This document shows, in pieces, positions 14,033 to 22,980 of a stretch of 23,010 nucleotides of DNA. The notes beneath the pieces are model-generated. The model was not told the origin of the DNA, made no database searches, and was given only the letters and a program-made list of their open reading frames with translations. The stretch is from NCBI GenBank assembly GCA_030041195.1, contig JASHOI010000332.1:1-23010 (forward strand), given 5' to 3'. The stretch is from Streptosporangiaceae bacterium. Lineage in GTDB: Bacteria > Actinomycetota > Actinomycetes > Streptosporangiales > Streptosporangiaceae. Position numbers and translations under genes: made by a program. Position 1 is the first letter of the stretch. Every line of letters starts with the position of its first letter.

Positions 14033-14874
14033 CGCGTTTGGATCTCGAGGAGATTCTGCGCCGGGAGTTGTACGCCGCCGCAGAGTCCGTCGAGCCAGCG
14101 GCCGACGGTCTCAACCGGATCCGGGACCGGTTGTCGGCGCCCCGCCCGCTGCCCGTCGCCTGGCTGATGGTCGCATGGACCAGCGTCGGCCAGCCAGCGC
14201 TGCTCCTGGTGGACCAGGTACTGGTGGCGTTCGGGGACTGGCTGCTCGCGGTGCTGCGGCCGGTGCTCCGGCCGCTGCACCCGGTCGCCGAGTGGCTGCG
14301 GCCGGTCACCAGCAGGGTGCGTGCCTTGTTCCGGCCGCGCACCGAGCCGAGCGGCCGCCCGTCGCGCTACGCGTGGCTGCGGCCCGCCTTGGCCATGGCC
14401 GCGGTCGTCGCGGTCGCGGTCGCGGGCGGCTTCGCCCTCTCCGGGCTGCCGCGCCAGATCCAGCAGGCCGCGAACTCGATGCTGTCGAACCCGTCGCACA
14501 CCGCGAAGAGCGGACGGTCCGGGGTCACCGGCAGCGGGAAGCAATTGCAGACGCCTGGCGTCTCCTCGCCAGCACCGAGCCCCGCCGCCAGCTGCTCGCC
14601 GTCGGCGAAGGCGAGCACGGCGCCGACGCCCACGCCGACGCCGACGCCAACCCCGACACCCACCCCGACGCCGTCCGCCACGCCGTCGCCCTCGTCATCG
14701 GCCACGCCCACACCGACCCCGAGTGCCAGCAGCGACGACCCCACGACGTCGGCAGTTGTCGGCCAGTCCGCCGAGGACGCCGGGAACGTGGTGCTGACCA
14801 GCGCGGTTCACCCGGTCTCGGGTAGCAAGTCTCACCCGTCGCCGTCTCCGTCGTGCACGCCCGGCTCTAGCTGA
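14029..14874 (+). CDS. Single-pass membrane protein coupled to the sigma factor (candidate anti-sigma or sensor)
   Basis: This 281-residue protein has an N-terminal acidic/basic helix, LEEILRRELYAAAESVEP, then ADGLNRIRDRLS. A weakly hydrophobic segment follows at 41-75, a clear transmembrane helix at 118-140, and an outer region dominated by a Pro-Thr stalk (199-215) and Ser/Pro sequence. The short N-terminal helix with AADGLNRIRDRL resembles conserved N-termini of actinobacterial membrane proteins next to SigE-type sigma factors. There is no HxxxCxxC zinc site, so it is not a classic ZAS anti-sigma factor. It overlaps the sigma gene by ATGA, which implies coupled translation and functional pairing. 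Anti-sigma activity is inference. Confidence 0.7.
   Translation: MTRLDLEEILRRELYAAAESVEPAADGLNRIRDRLSAPRPLPVAWLMVAWTSVGQPALLLVDQVLVAFGDWLLAVLRPVLRPLHPVAEWLRPVTSRVRALFRPRTEPSGRPSRYAWLRPALAMAAVVAVAVAGGFALSGLPRQIQQAANSMLSNPSHTAKSGRSGVTGSGKQLQTPGVSSPAPSPAASCSPSAKASTAPTPTPTPTPTPTPTPTPSATPSPSSSATPTPTPSASSDDPTTSAVVGQSAEDAGNVVLTSAVHPVSGSKSHPSPSPSCTPGSS
14623..14673 (+). repeat. (Pro-Thr)n coding repeat
   Basis: Seventeen residues alternate Pro and Thr from codon 199 to 215 of the membrane protein. The codons vary (CCG/CCC/CCA with ACG/ACC/ACA), so the peptide pattern is kept while the DNA is not a pure repeat. This suggests selection for a stiff, possibly O-glycosylated stalk through the cell wall. 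Confidence 0.8.
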
Positions 14875-14901
14875 AAGCCGAACCGGCGCCGCATCCCCCC
14901 G

Positions 14902-15666
14902 TTACGGCCAGCGAGCCGATTTGGCCAGCGCGAGCGCTGCCGCCACCGCGCCGGCCGAGGACGAGCGCAGCACCGTCGGCCCGAGCCGGGCGGGAACGGC
15001 CCCGGCATTCGCCAGGGCGTCGGCCTCGGCCGGGCTCACCCCGCCTTCCGGCCCGACGATCACGACGACCTCCCCCCGGTTCGGCATCGCGAGGCTGGCG
15101 AACGCGGCCGGGGCGCCGGGGTCGAGCAGGATCGCAAGTTCGGCGGCGGCGGCCCTGCGCACGATGGCGGGCGTCCCCTCCGGGCCCGTCACGTCGGGGA
15201 TCCAGGCGCGCCGTGACTGCTTGGCCGCCTCCCGCGCGGTCGCGCGCCAGCGCGCCAGCGCCTTGCCGGCCCGGTCGGCGCGCCAGCGGGCCACGCAGCG
15301 CTCGGCCTGCCAGGCGACAACCGCGTCGACACCGACCTCGGTCATGATCTCAACGGCAAGCTCGCCGCGGTCGCCCTTGGGAATGGCCTGAACCACGACG
15401 ATCCTCGGCTCGGCTGCCGGGACCGCCCGCCTGGCCAGGACCTCGAGCTCGATCACGCCAGGCTGGGTGCGGGTCACCACGCATTCGGCGATCGTGCCCG
15501 CGCCGTCCGTGACGTCGGCCCGCTCGCCCACCGACAGCCGGCGCACGGTGGCGGCATGCCGCCCCTCGGCCCCGGAGAGGGTGATCGAGCCACCCCCGAG
15601 CTCGGCGCCGTCGGCCAGGAAGACCGGTGCCGTGGTCTTGGCCTGGGCCCCCGGGGTGCCGCCCAC
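14902..15666 (-). CDS. rsmE: 16S rRNA (uracil1498-N3)-methyltransferase RsmE
   Basis: This SPOUT-class enzyme transfers methyl from S-adenosylmethionine to U1498 of 16S rRNA. The 254-residue protein has an N-terminal PUA-like domain (LSGAEGRHAATVRRLSVGE), the central QAIPKGDRGELAVEIMTEVGVD, SRRAWIPDV, and the C-terminal knot VVIVGPEGGVSPAE followed by LGPTVLRSSSAGAVAA. The start is GTG at 15666, with only a GGGGG stretch further upstream as a ribosome-binding candidate. It follows dnaJ by 33 bases on the same strand, a conserved actinobacterial pairing. It is convergent with the sigma-linked membrane protein, 27 bases away. Confidence 0.96.
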   Translation of the reverse strand: MGGTPGAQAKTTAPVFLADGAELGGGSITLSGAEGRHAATVRRLSVGERADVTDGAGTIAECVVTRTQPGVIELEVLARRAVPAAEPRIVVVQAIPKGDRGELAVEIMTEVGVDAVVAWQAERCVARWRADRAGKALARWRATAREAAKQSRRAWIPDVTGPEGTPAIVRRAAAAELAILLDPGAPAAFASLAMPNRGEVVVIVGPEGGVSPAEADALANAGAVPARLGPTVLRSSSAGAVAAALALAKSARWP

Positions 15667-15699
15667 GTTCCCGGCCCCCTTCCCTTTGGCGCGGGAGGC

Positions 15700-16836
15700 T
15701 CAGCGGCCGTTGAACGCGTCGCGGAGCCGGGAGAAGAACCCCTGCTGGCCCGGCTGGAACTTGCCCGGCGGCGACTCCTCGCCGCGCATCTTGGCCAGCT
15801 CCTTGAGCAGGTTCTCCTGCTCGGGCTCGAGCTTTGTCGGCGTCTCCACGGTCACGTGGATGACCAGGTCACCGCGGCCCGACGCGTTCAGGTGCGCCGT
15901 TCCCTGCCCGTAGAGCGGTATCGCCTGCCCGGACTGGGTTCCCGGCCTGATGTCCACGTCGGCCGGGCCGTCCAGGGTCTGCACCTTCAGCGTGGCCCCG
16001 AGCGCCGCGGCCACCATCGGGATCGTCACCGTGCAGTGCAGGTCGTCGCCCTGGCGCTCGAAGATCGTGTGCGGCCGCTGCACGATCTCGAGGAACAGGT
16101 CACCGGCCGGCCCGCCGCCCGGCCCGGTCTCGCCCTCGCCGGCCAGCTGGATGTGTGTCCCGTCCTCCACGCCGGCCGGGATCCGCACCTTGATCGTGCG
16201 GCGGGTGCGCACCCGGCCCTCGCCGTCGCACTCCGGGCACGGCCTGCGGATCACGGTGCCGAAGCCGCCGCAGCCGGGGCACGGCCGCGACGTCATCACC
16301 TGGCCGAGGAACGACCGGGTGACCTGGCTCACCTCGCCGCGCCCGCTGCAGACCTCGCACGTCTCCGGGTGGGTGCCGGGCGCCGTGCCCTCGCCCGAGC
16401 AGCTCGGGCAGACAACGGCGGTGTCCACCACCAGGTCCCTTGTCGTGCCGAACGCGCACTCGGCCAGGTCGAGCTCGACCCGGATCGTCGCGTTCCGGCC
16501 CCGCCGCGCCCTGCTCCGCGGCCCCCTGGTGGCCGTTCCAGCGCCGAAGAAGGCGTCCATGATGTCGCTGAAGGGGAAACCGGCGCCGAAGCCTCCTGGG
16601 CCCGCTCCGGCCTGCGCGAAGGGATCAGCTCCCAGGTCGTACATCTGCCGCTTGCCCGGGTCGGACAGCACCTCATAGGCCTGGGTGATCTCCTTGAACC
16701 GCTCCTGCGTCTCCGGGTCGGGGTTGACGTCCGGATGCAGCTCCCTGGCTAGTCTGCGATAGGCCTTCTTGATCTCATCAGGATCAGCGTCGCGCCTAAC
16801 GCCAAGGACGCCGTAGTAATCGTTCGCCACGCGCAT
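15700..16836 (-). CDS. dnaJ: Chaperone DnaJ (HrcA-linked copy)
   Basis: DnaJ is a co-chaperone that stimulates DnaK ATPase and delivers substrates. The 378-residue protein has the J domain with HPD at residues 34-36 (ELHPDVNPD), a short Gly/Phe-rich linker (GAGPGGFGAGFPF), and four zinc-finger CxxCxGxG repeats (CPSCSGEG, CEVCSGRG, CPGCGGFG, CPECDGEG). Two beta-rich substrate-binding domains and a dimerisation tail follow. Pairing with hrcA marks it as the dnaJ2-type copy of actinobacteria; dnaK/grpE are not here. The ATG at 16836 is 3 bases after the hrcA TAG and its ribosome-binding site overlaps that stop. The operon is under the CIRCE element before hrcA. Confidence 0.97.
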   Translation of the reverse strand: MRVANDYYGVLGVRRDADPDEIKKAYRRLARELHPDVNPDPETQERFKEITQAYEVLSDPGKRQMYDLGADPFAQAGAGPGGFGAGFPFSDIMDAFFGAGTATRGPRSRARRGRNATIRVELDLAECAFGTTRDLVVDTAVVCPSCSGEGTAPGTHPETCEVCSGRGEVSQVTRSFLGQVMTSRPCPGCGGFGTVIRRPCPECDGEGRVRTRRTIKVRIPAGVEDGTHIQLAGEGETGPGGGPAGDLFLEIVQRPHTIFERQGDDLHCTVTIPMVAAALGATLKVQTLDGPADVDIRPGTQSGQAIPLYGQGTAHLNASGRGDLVIHVTVETPTKLEPEQENLLKELAKMRGEESPPGKFQPGQQGFFSRLRDAFNGR

Positions 16837-16839
16837 CCC

Positions 16840-17853
16840 CTACGACTCCGCCAAAATCTGACCCACATACCGTGCCACCGCGCGCACCGCTCCCATCGCC
16901 GTCGGGTAGTCCATTCGTGTCGGGCCGAGCACGCCCAGGCTTGCCAGCGCCCGATCGCCGGAACCATAGCCCGTTGCCACCACAGAGGTACTCTGCAGGC
17001 CCTGCACCTCATTTTCAGAACCGATTCTGACCGTCAGCGATTCCTGGTCACCGGACTCGCCGAGCAGCCGCATGAGCACAACCTGTTCCTCGAGCGCCTC
17101 GAGCACCTCGTGCAGGCCCTGAGCGAAGTCGGCAGCCGTCAGGTTGGCCGCGCCGCCGACGACGATCCGCTCCTCGTGCCGCTCCACAAGAGTTTCCAGG
17201 ATCACCGAGAACACCGCAGCCGCATTCGCACGCTCGACCGGTTCCACCCGGGCCGGCAGTTCGGCGACCACCGAAGCCACCTCGGTCAGCCTGCGCCCGT
17301 CGAGGCAGGCGTTGAGAACCGCACGCAGCTGCGTGATCGATTCCTCGGCGATCGCGCCGGGCAGGTCAACCGAGCGCTGCTCCACCCGCCCGGTGTCGGT
17401 GATCAGCACCAGCAGCAGCCGCCGGTCGGCCAGCGGCACCAGCTCGATGTGCCGCACCGCGGACCGGGTGAGCGACGGGTACTGGACCACCGCCACCTGC
17501 CGGGTCAGCTGCGCGAGCAGCCGGACCGTCCGCATTACCACGTCGTCGAGGTCGTAGGCGCCGGCCAGGAACGTCTCGATCGCCCTGCGCTCTGCGGACG
17601 AAAACGGCCTGACCCCGGACAACCGGTCGACGAACAGCCGGTAGCCCTTGTCGGTCGGCACGCGACCCGCGCTCGTGTGCGGCTGCACAATGAAGCCCTG
17701 CTCCTCGAGCACGGCCATATCATTGCGGATGGTCGCCGGGGAGACGTCAAGGTTGTGCCGGTCGACGATGGACTTTGAGCCAACCGGTTCGTTAGTGGAC
17801 ACGTAGTCCTCGACGATGGCGCGCAGCACCGCCAACTTCCTGTCGTCGAGCAC
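16840..17853 (-). CDS. hrcA: Heat-inducible transcription repressor HrcA
   Basis: HrcA represses heat-shock genes by binding CIRCE and is released when it loses its folded state under stress. The 337-residue protein begins [17 protein letters not shown], with the winged helix near residues 1-75 ([32 protein letters not shown], a typical HrcA wing). Next comes [14 protein letters not shown] and a long GAF-like inducer domain. I chose GTG at 17853 because GGGAGGTG lies 4 to 9 bases upstream and the family starts there; an upstream start at 17934 would put the CIRCE site inside the coding region. dnaJ follows 3 bases after the stop. Confidence 0.97.
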   Translation of the reverse strand: MLDDRKLAVLRAIVEDYVSTNEPVGSKSIVDRHNLDVSPATIRNDMAVLEEQGFIVQPHTSAGRVPTDKGYRLFVDRLSGVRPFSSAERRAIETFLAGAYDLDDVVMRTVRLLAQLTRQVAVVQYPSLTRSAVRHIELVPLADRRLLLVLITDTGRVEQRSVDLPGAIAEESITQLRAVLNACLDGRRLTEVASVVAELPARVEPVERANAAAVFSVILETLVERHEERIVVGGAANLTAADFAQGLHEVLEALEEQVVLMRLLGESGDQESLTVRIGSENEVQGLQSTSVVATGYGSGDRALASLGVLGPTRMDYPTAMGAVRAVARYVGQILAES

Positions 17854-17865
17854 GCGCTCACCTCC

Positions 17866-17892
17866 CTGGCACTCCGATGTCACGAGTGCCAA
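17866..17892. promoter_or_regulatory. CIRCE operator
   Basis: CTGGCACTC (17866-17874), 9-base spacer, GAGTGCCAA (17884-17892). The arms agree at 8 of 9 positions, and arm size and spacer equal those of CIRCE (TTAGCACTC-N9-GAGTGCTAA). It ends 12 bases before the hrcA GTG, where HrcA would repress its own operon. On the minus strand a TAGACT just upstream of the site could be the -10 box. Confidence 0.9.
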
Positions 17893-18004
17893 GTCTATGG
17901 CGGGAAGGATACTGGGATGGAGCACCAACGTCACGGCCGAGTTCCAGGACGCTGTCGTTGCGAGCTAGCGTGAGAGCGGGAAAGGACCGGGCAGCGGAAC
18001 GCTC

Positions 18005-18700
18005 ATGACCAGCAACCCATCGCAGCCGACGCCTGAGTGGCGAGCATCCGGGCCAGCGTCATCGGAACCGCTTGACGCCCTCCCGGCGGCCGATGACGGC
18101 TTCAAGGCGCCGTCGGACCGCTTCCACACCGGACCCCAGGACGCTCTGCGCACCGGCCAGCAGGCCCGCGAACAGGGCGGCGGCGCGGGCCGGTGGCCGA
18201 CGACGCGGGCACCTTGGCCGAAGCCGTCCGTGGCGCAAGTCGCCCCCCGGCCGGATCCGGAGACCGGAGCCTCCGCATCGGCGGCCCCGGCGCCGCCGGC
18301 CGCGGCGCCGGCGGCGGGGGAACCCGGCGGCACGGGAGGTCCCGCCGACCCCGGTGACGAGCGCCTGGCCACGCTCAGCTACCTGGGGGTGCCCTTCCTC
18401 GGCCCCCTGGTCCCGCTGGTCGTTTACGTGCTCAAGCGGGGGGAGTCGAGCTACGTGCGCAGCCACGCGGCCCAGGCGCTCAACCTGGCGATCACCACGC
18501 TGCTCTACACGATCTGCGCGCTGATCCTCGGCACCATGCTGGCCCTGGACAACATCGTGATCGCGCTCATCATCGTGGTGCCGCTCGCCGTGGCGTTGTG
18601 GCTGGCCACGCTCGCTTACGTGATCGTCGCCGGATCCAGCGCGAACCGGGGCGACTACTACACAATCCCGTCCGCGCTCTGCGCCTCGATCGTGCACTAG
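18005..18700 (+). CDS. DUF4870-domain membrane protein
   Basis: This is a 231-residue protein. About 115 residues of Pro/Ala/Ser-rich, probably disordered cytoplasmic sequence precede the DUF4870 region (about 120-225), marked by DERLATLSYLGVPFLGPLVPLVVYVLKR and SYVRSHAAQALNLAITTLLY. Four hydrophobic helices can be counted (about 124-141, 155-175, 183-198 and 195-212, the last two tightly packed). The function is unknown; some relatives (Tic20-like) are linked to membrane protein handling. It is divergent from hrcA and shares the region with the CIRCE site, but the heat-shock link is unproven. The GGAA 7 bases before ATG at 18005 is a weak ribosome-binding site. Confidence 0.85.
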   Translation: MTSNPSQPTPEWRASGPASSEPLDALPAADDGFKAPSDRFHTGPQDALRTGQQAREQGGGAGRWPTTRAPWPKPSVAQVAPRPDPETGASASAAPAPPAAAPAAGEPGGTGGPADPGDERLATLSYLGVPFLGPLVPLVVYVLKRGESSYVRSHAAQALNLAITTLLYTICALILGTMLALDNIVIALIIVVPLAVALWLATLAYVIVAGSSANRGDYYTIPSALCASIVH

Positions 18701-18706
18701 CCGCGC

Positions 18707-18729
18707 CCGGCATTTCGTGATCTCGCCGG
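18707..18729. terminator. Weak hairpin between DUF4870 gene and hemW
   Basis: CCGGC (18707-18711) pairs with GCCGG (18725-18729) over a 13-base loop in the 49-base gap between convergent genes. The stem is short and has no U-tract, so this is tentative. Confidence 0.3.
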
Positions 18730-18749
18730 ACAAGCCGCGCCGGGTCCGG

Positions 18750-19973
18750 TCAGTCGGTCAGGCCGCGGATCACCGCGTCGGCCAGCAGCCTGCCCGAGGC
18801 CGTCAGGACCACCCTTCCGCCGGCATGCGCCGCCGGCTCGGCGAGGCCGTCCTGGACGGCCGCAGCCGCCGCCGCCCGGCCCGCCGGCGACAGCTCGGCC
18901 AGCGGGCAGCCGGTCGCCAGCCGGGTCAGCAGCATGATCCGTTCGGTCCTGCGCTCCGGCGCGGTCAGGATCTCGCGCGCCTGCCCCGGGCTCGTCCCGG
19001 CCGCGATCCTGGCCGCGTACGCGGCCGGGTGCCGCACGTTCCACCACCGGGTTCCGGCGACGTGGCTGTGCGCGCCCGGGCCGATGCCCCACCAGTCGCC
19101 GCCGGTCCAGTAGAGCAGGTTGTGCCGGGACATCGCGTCCGGCGACGCCGCCCAGTTGGAGATCTCGTACCAGTGCAGGCCCGCGGCGGCCAGCAGCTCG
19201 TCGGCGGCCAGGTACCGGTCCGCCATCGCGTCGTCGTCCGGCGCGGCGAGCTCTCCCCGGCCGATCCTGGCGGCCAGCCTGGTGCCCTGCTCGACGATCA
19301 GCGCGTAGGCCGAGATGTGGTCGGGCCCGGCGGACACGGCACCGCGGACCGAACGGCCCCAGTCCTCGTCGCTCTCCCCCGGGGTCCCGTAGATCAGGTC
19401 CAGGCTGACGTGCTCGAAACCCGCCGAGCGGGCCCACGACACGCACTTTTCCGGCCGCCCGAGCTCGTGCTTTCGGTCCAGAACGCGCAGCACGTGGCTG
19501 ACCGCGCTCTGCATGCCGATTGAGATGCGGGTGAAGCCGCTTGCCCGGAGTTCCGCGAGAGCCGGCTGATCGACCGTCTCCGGGTTCGCCTCGGCGGTCA
19601 CCTCGGCGCCCGGGACCAGGCCGAACTCGCCGCCGATCGCGGCCAGAATCGCGCCGAGGTCGCCGGGTGGCAGCAGCGTCGGCGTCCCGCCGCCGAAGAA
19701 CACCGTCGCGGCGGGCCGGGCAGCCGCGCCGAGCACCTTCCGGGCCAGCCGGATCTCCTCGATCGCCTGATCCGCGAAGGATTCCCTGGTGACACCCGGC
19801 CCAAGCTCGGCGGCGGTGTACGTGTTGAAGTCGCAGTAGCCGCACCGGGTCGCGCAGAACGGCACGTGCACGTAGACGCCGAACGGGCGCTCGCCGGACT
19901 CGGCAAGGGCGTGCGGCGGGAGCGCGCCGTCGGCGGGGACGGGCGCGCCTTCCGGTGGCGGGCCTGGGGACAC
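18750..19973 (-). CDS. hemW: Radical SAM heme chaperone HemW
   Basis: HemW binds heme and hands it to respiratory proteins; it was formerly named for similarity to oxygen-independent coproporphyrinogen oxidase. The 407-residue protein contains VYVHVPFCATRCGYCDF with the 4Fe-4S ligand motif CxxxCxxC at Cys40, Cys44 and Cys47, then FFGGGTPTLL and the SISIGMQS-like turn (RISIGMQS). GDWWGIGPGAHSH and the C-terminal helical domain follow. The GTG at 19973 starts a short Pro/Gly-rich tail before the FGVYVHVPF core. In-frame sequence upstream to 20336 does not look like HemW. There is no obvious ribosome-binding site. Confidence 0.95.
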   Translation of the reverse strand: MSPGPPPEGAPVPADGALPPHALAESGERPFGVYVHVPFCATRCGYCDFNTYTAAELGPGVTRESFADQAIEEIRLARKVLGAAARPAATVFFGGGTPTLLPPGDLGAILAAIGGEFGLVPGAEVTAEANPETVDQPALAELRASGFTRISIGMQSAVSHVLRVLDRKHELGRPEKCVSWARSAGFEHVSLDLIYGTPGESDEDWGRSVRGAVSAGPDHISAYALIVEQGTRLAARIGRGELAAPDDDAMADRYLAADELLAAAGLHWYEISNWAASPDAMSRHNLLYWTGGDWWGIGPGAHSHVAGTRWWNVRHPAAYAARIAAGTSPGQAREILTAPERRTERIMLLTRLATGCPLAELSPAGRAAAAAAVQDGLAEPAAHAGGRVVLTASGRLLADAVIRGLTD

Positions 19974-20092
19974 ACCGGCACGGTAGCCCCGGTTCCGCCG
20001 CCGGTCGAACCGGCCGGGCGAACCGCGGCCAGCCGACGCCTGCCCGCTGGCCAGCGGGTTAAGCTGGCGGCATCGGGGAGCTGGAGGTGCCG

Positions 20093-20584
20093 ATGACGGC
20101 GCGATCGGGGTACAGAATTCCCGCCGGGGGCGACGCCTACCTGCGGGCATCCACCGCTGACCGGGAGCGCGCCTTCGACGTGCTGAAGGCCGGCTACGCC
20201 GAGGGCAGGCTGACCAAGGAGGAGTACGACGGCCGGGCAAACCGGGCGTTTTACGCGCACACGCTCGGCGATCTGGCCGCGGTCGTCGCGGACCTCCCCG
20301 GCGGGCATCCGGCCCAGCAGGCCTGGCCGGCGACACCGCCCAGGACCAACCCGCTCGCGGTCGCCTCGCTGGGGTGCGGCCTTGGCCAGCTCTTCCTCGG
20401 CCCGCTGAGCACGATCCCGGCCATCGTCCTCGGCCACATGGCCCGCCGCGAGATACGCCGCACCGGTGAGGACGGCACCGGCCTGGCCACCGCCGGGCTG
20501 GTGCTCGGCTGGATGGGTTTCGGCCTGCTGGTCCTGGCTTGCCTGTTCATCGGGGTGATCGTCGCCGCCATTGCCCGGCTCTGA
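20093..20584 (+). CDS. DUF1707/DUF4190 membrane protein
   Basis: This is a 163-residue protein. The N-terminal DUF1707 region (about 17-72) reads LRASTADRERAFDVLKAGYAEGRL, then EEYDGRANRAFYAHTLGDLAAVVADLP, the typical short actinobacterial module. Two transmembrane segments follow in the DUF4190 region (about 86-110 and 133-160; NPLAVASLGCGLGQLFLGPLS and LVLGWMGFGLLVLACLFIG). The function is unknown. ATG at 20093 has TGGAGG 5 bases upstream and is preferred over GTG at 20087, which would sit inside the ribosome-binding site. It is divergent from hemW and convergent with lepA. Confidence 0.88.
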   Translation: MTARSGYRIPAGGDAYLRASTADRERAFDVLKAGYAEGRLTKEEYDGRANRAFYAHTLGDLAAVVADLPGGHPAQQAWPATPPRTNPLAVASLGCGLGQLFLGPLSTIPAIVLGHMARREIRRTGEDGTGLATAGLVLGWMGFGLLVLACLFIGVIVAAIARL

Positions 20585-20603
20585 CCGTCGCGCCGCGGCC
20601 GGC

Positions 20604-20625
20604 GCCCGGCACCCGCCCGCCGGGC
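20604..20625. terminator. Possible bidirectional terminator between DUF1707 gene and lepA
   Basis: GCCCGG (20604-20609) pairs with CCGGGC (20620-20625) with a 10-base loop in the 48-base gap between the two convergent stop codons. The stem is GC-rich but has no U-tract, as is common in high-GC genomes. Confidence 0.4.
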
Positions 20626-20632
20626 GGCGCGC

Positions 20633-22465
<1,833 letters not shown>

Positions 22466-22774
22466 GGGTGGCTGCTCCCGCAGGACTCGATGCGATCGGC
22501 CACCGCCGCTGGACGTGCGCGCGCTGGCAGATCCTTGTCGCCGTCTATGGTCGCACGCCGCGGCGGATGCCAAGGCCAGCAGGCGGCCCGGGTCCGTTTC
22601 GGACGCGCGTTCGATTGGGGCCAAAGTGCGGGCGCTGCCGCTGCGATGCAATCCAGCGTGCTTAACGCGGCGCTGGCCGGCGCGTGACGCCAGGCTGAGA
22701 CATTCCGTGCTGTACCACCAGCCCCACCAGCCCCAACCGCCCCAGCAGGGATCCGCTCAGACACTCGATTTCCG

Positions 22775-22823
22775 TGATCTGGGTGGATAACGACCAAATA
22801 CACGACGTTTGCCACCCAGATCA
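22775..22823. repeat. 12-bp perfect inverted repeat with AT-rich loop
   Basis: TGATCTGGGTGG (22775-22786) pairs perfectly with CCACCCAGATCA (22812-22823) around a 25-base loop. Within the loop AACG and CGTT pair again after a 2-by-2 mismatch. The loop is much richer in A/T than the surroundings. It is a strong hairpin on either strand; repeat element, RNA structure and operator are all possible. Confidence 0.7.
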
Positions 22824-22830
22824 TGAAACC

Positions 22831-22862
22831 GCTGCCGACGACACCACCAGCACGTCGGCAGC
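22831..22862. repeat. 10-bp perfect inverted repeat, loop ACACCACCAGCA
   Basis: GCTGCCGACG (22831-22840) pairs with CGTCGGCAGC (22853-22862) around a 12-base loop. It directly follows the preceding hairpin. Its loop begins with the same ACACCAC as the next stem-loop. Confidence 0.7.
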
Positions 22863-22863
22863 G

Positions 22864-22886
22864 GGCCGGCGACACCACCGCCGGCC
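22864..22886. repeat. 8-bp perfect inverted repeat, loop ACACCAC
   Basis: GGCCGGCG (22864-22871) pairs with CGCCGGCC (22879-22886) around a 7-base loop, ACACCAC, shared with the start of the neighbouring hairpin's loop. Confidence 0.65.
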
Positions 22887-22926
22887 ACCGCGCGGCCCAC
22901 GCCGGCGGCCGAACCCGGGCCGTAAC

Positions 22927-22980
22927 GATGTGAAGGGGCCCGCGCTGTTGCTGTATGAACAGCGTGGGTCCCACGACATC
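22927..22980 (-). terminator. Long stem-loop, possible terminator of a gene to the right
   Basis: GATGT, a 3-base mismatch, then GGGGCCCGCGCTGTT (22935-22949) pair with AACAGCGTGGGTCCC (22958-22972), a 3-base mismatch and ACATC (22976-22980), around an 8-base loop. The inner stem has 15 pairs (two G-U in the plus-strand RNA). On the minus strand it is followed by TTCACATCG, a weak T-rich tail, so it may end a transcript entering from the right. It could also be a structured repeat. Confidence 0.5.

Noticed and set aside
14367..14744. Minus-strand frame with a Gly-Val repeat opposite the sigma-linked membrane protein
   Set aside because: It is the antisense reading of the Pro-Thr codons; the plus-strand protein has the coupled start and a transmembrane segment.
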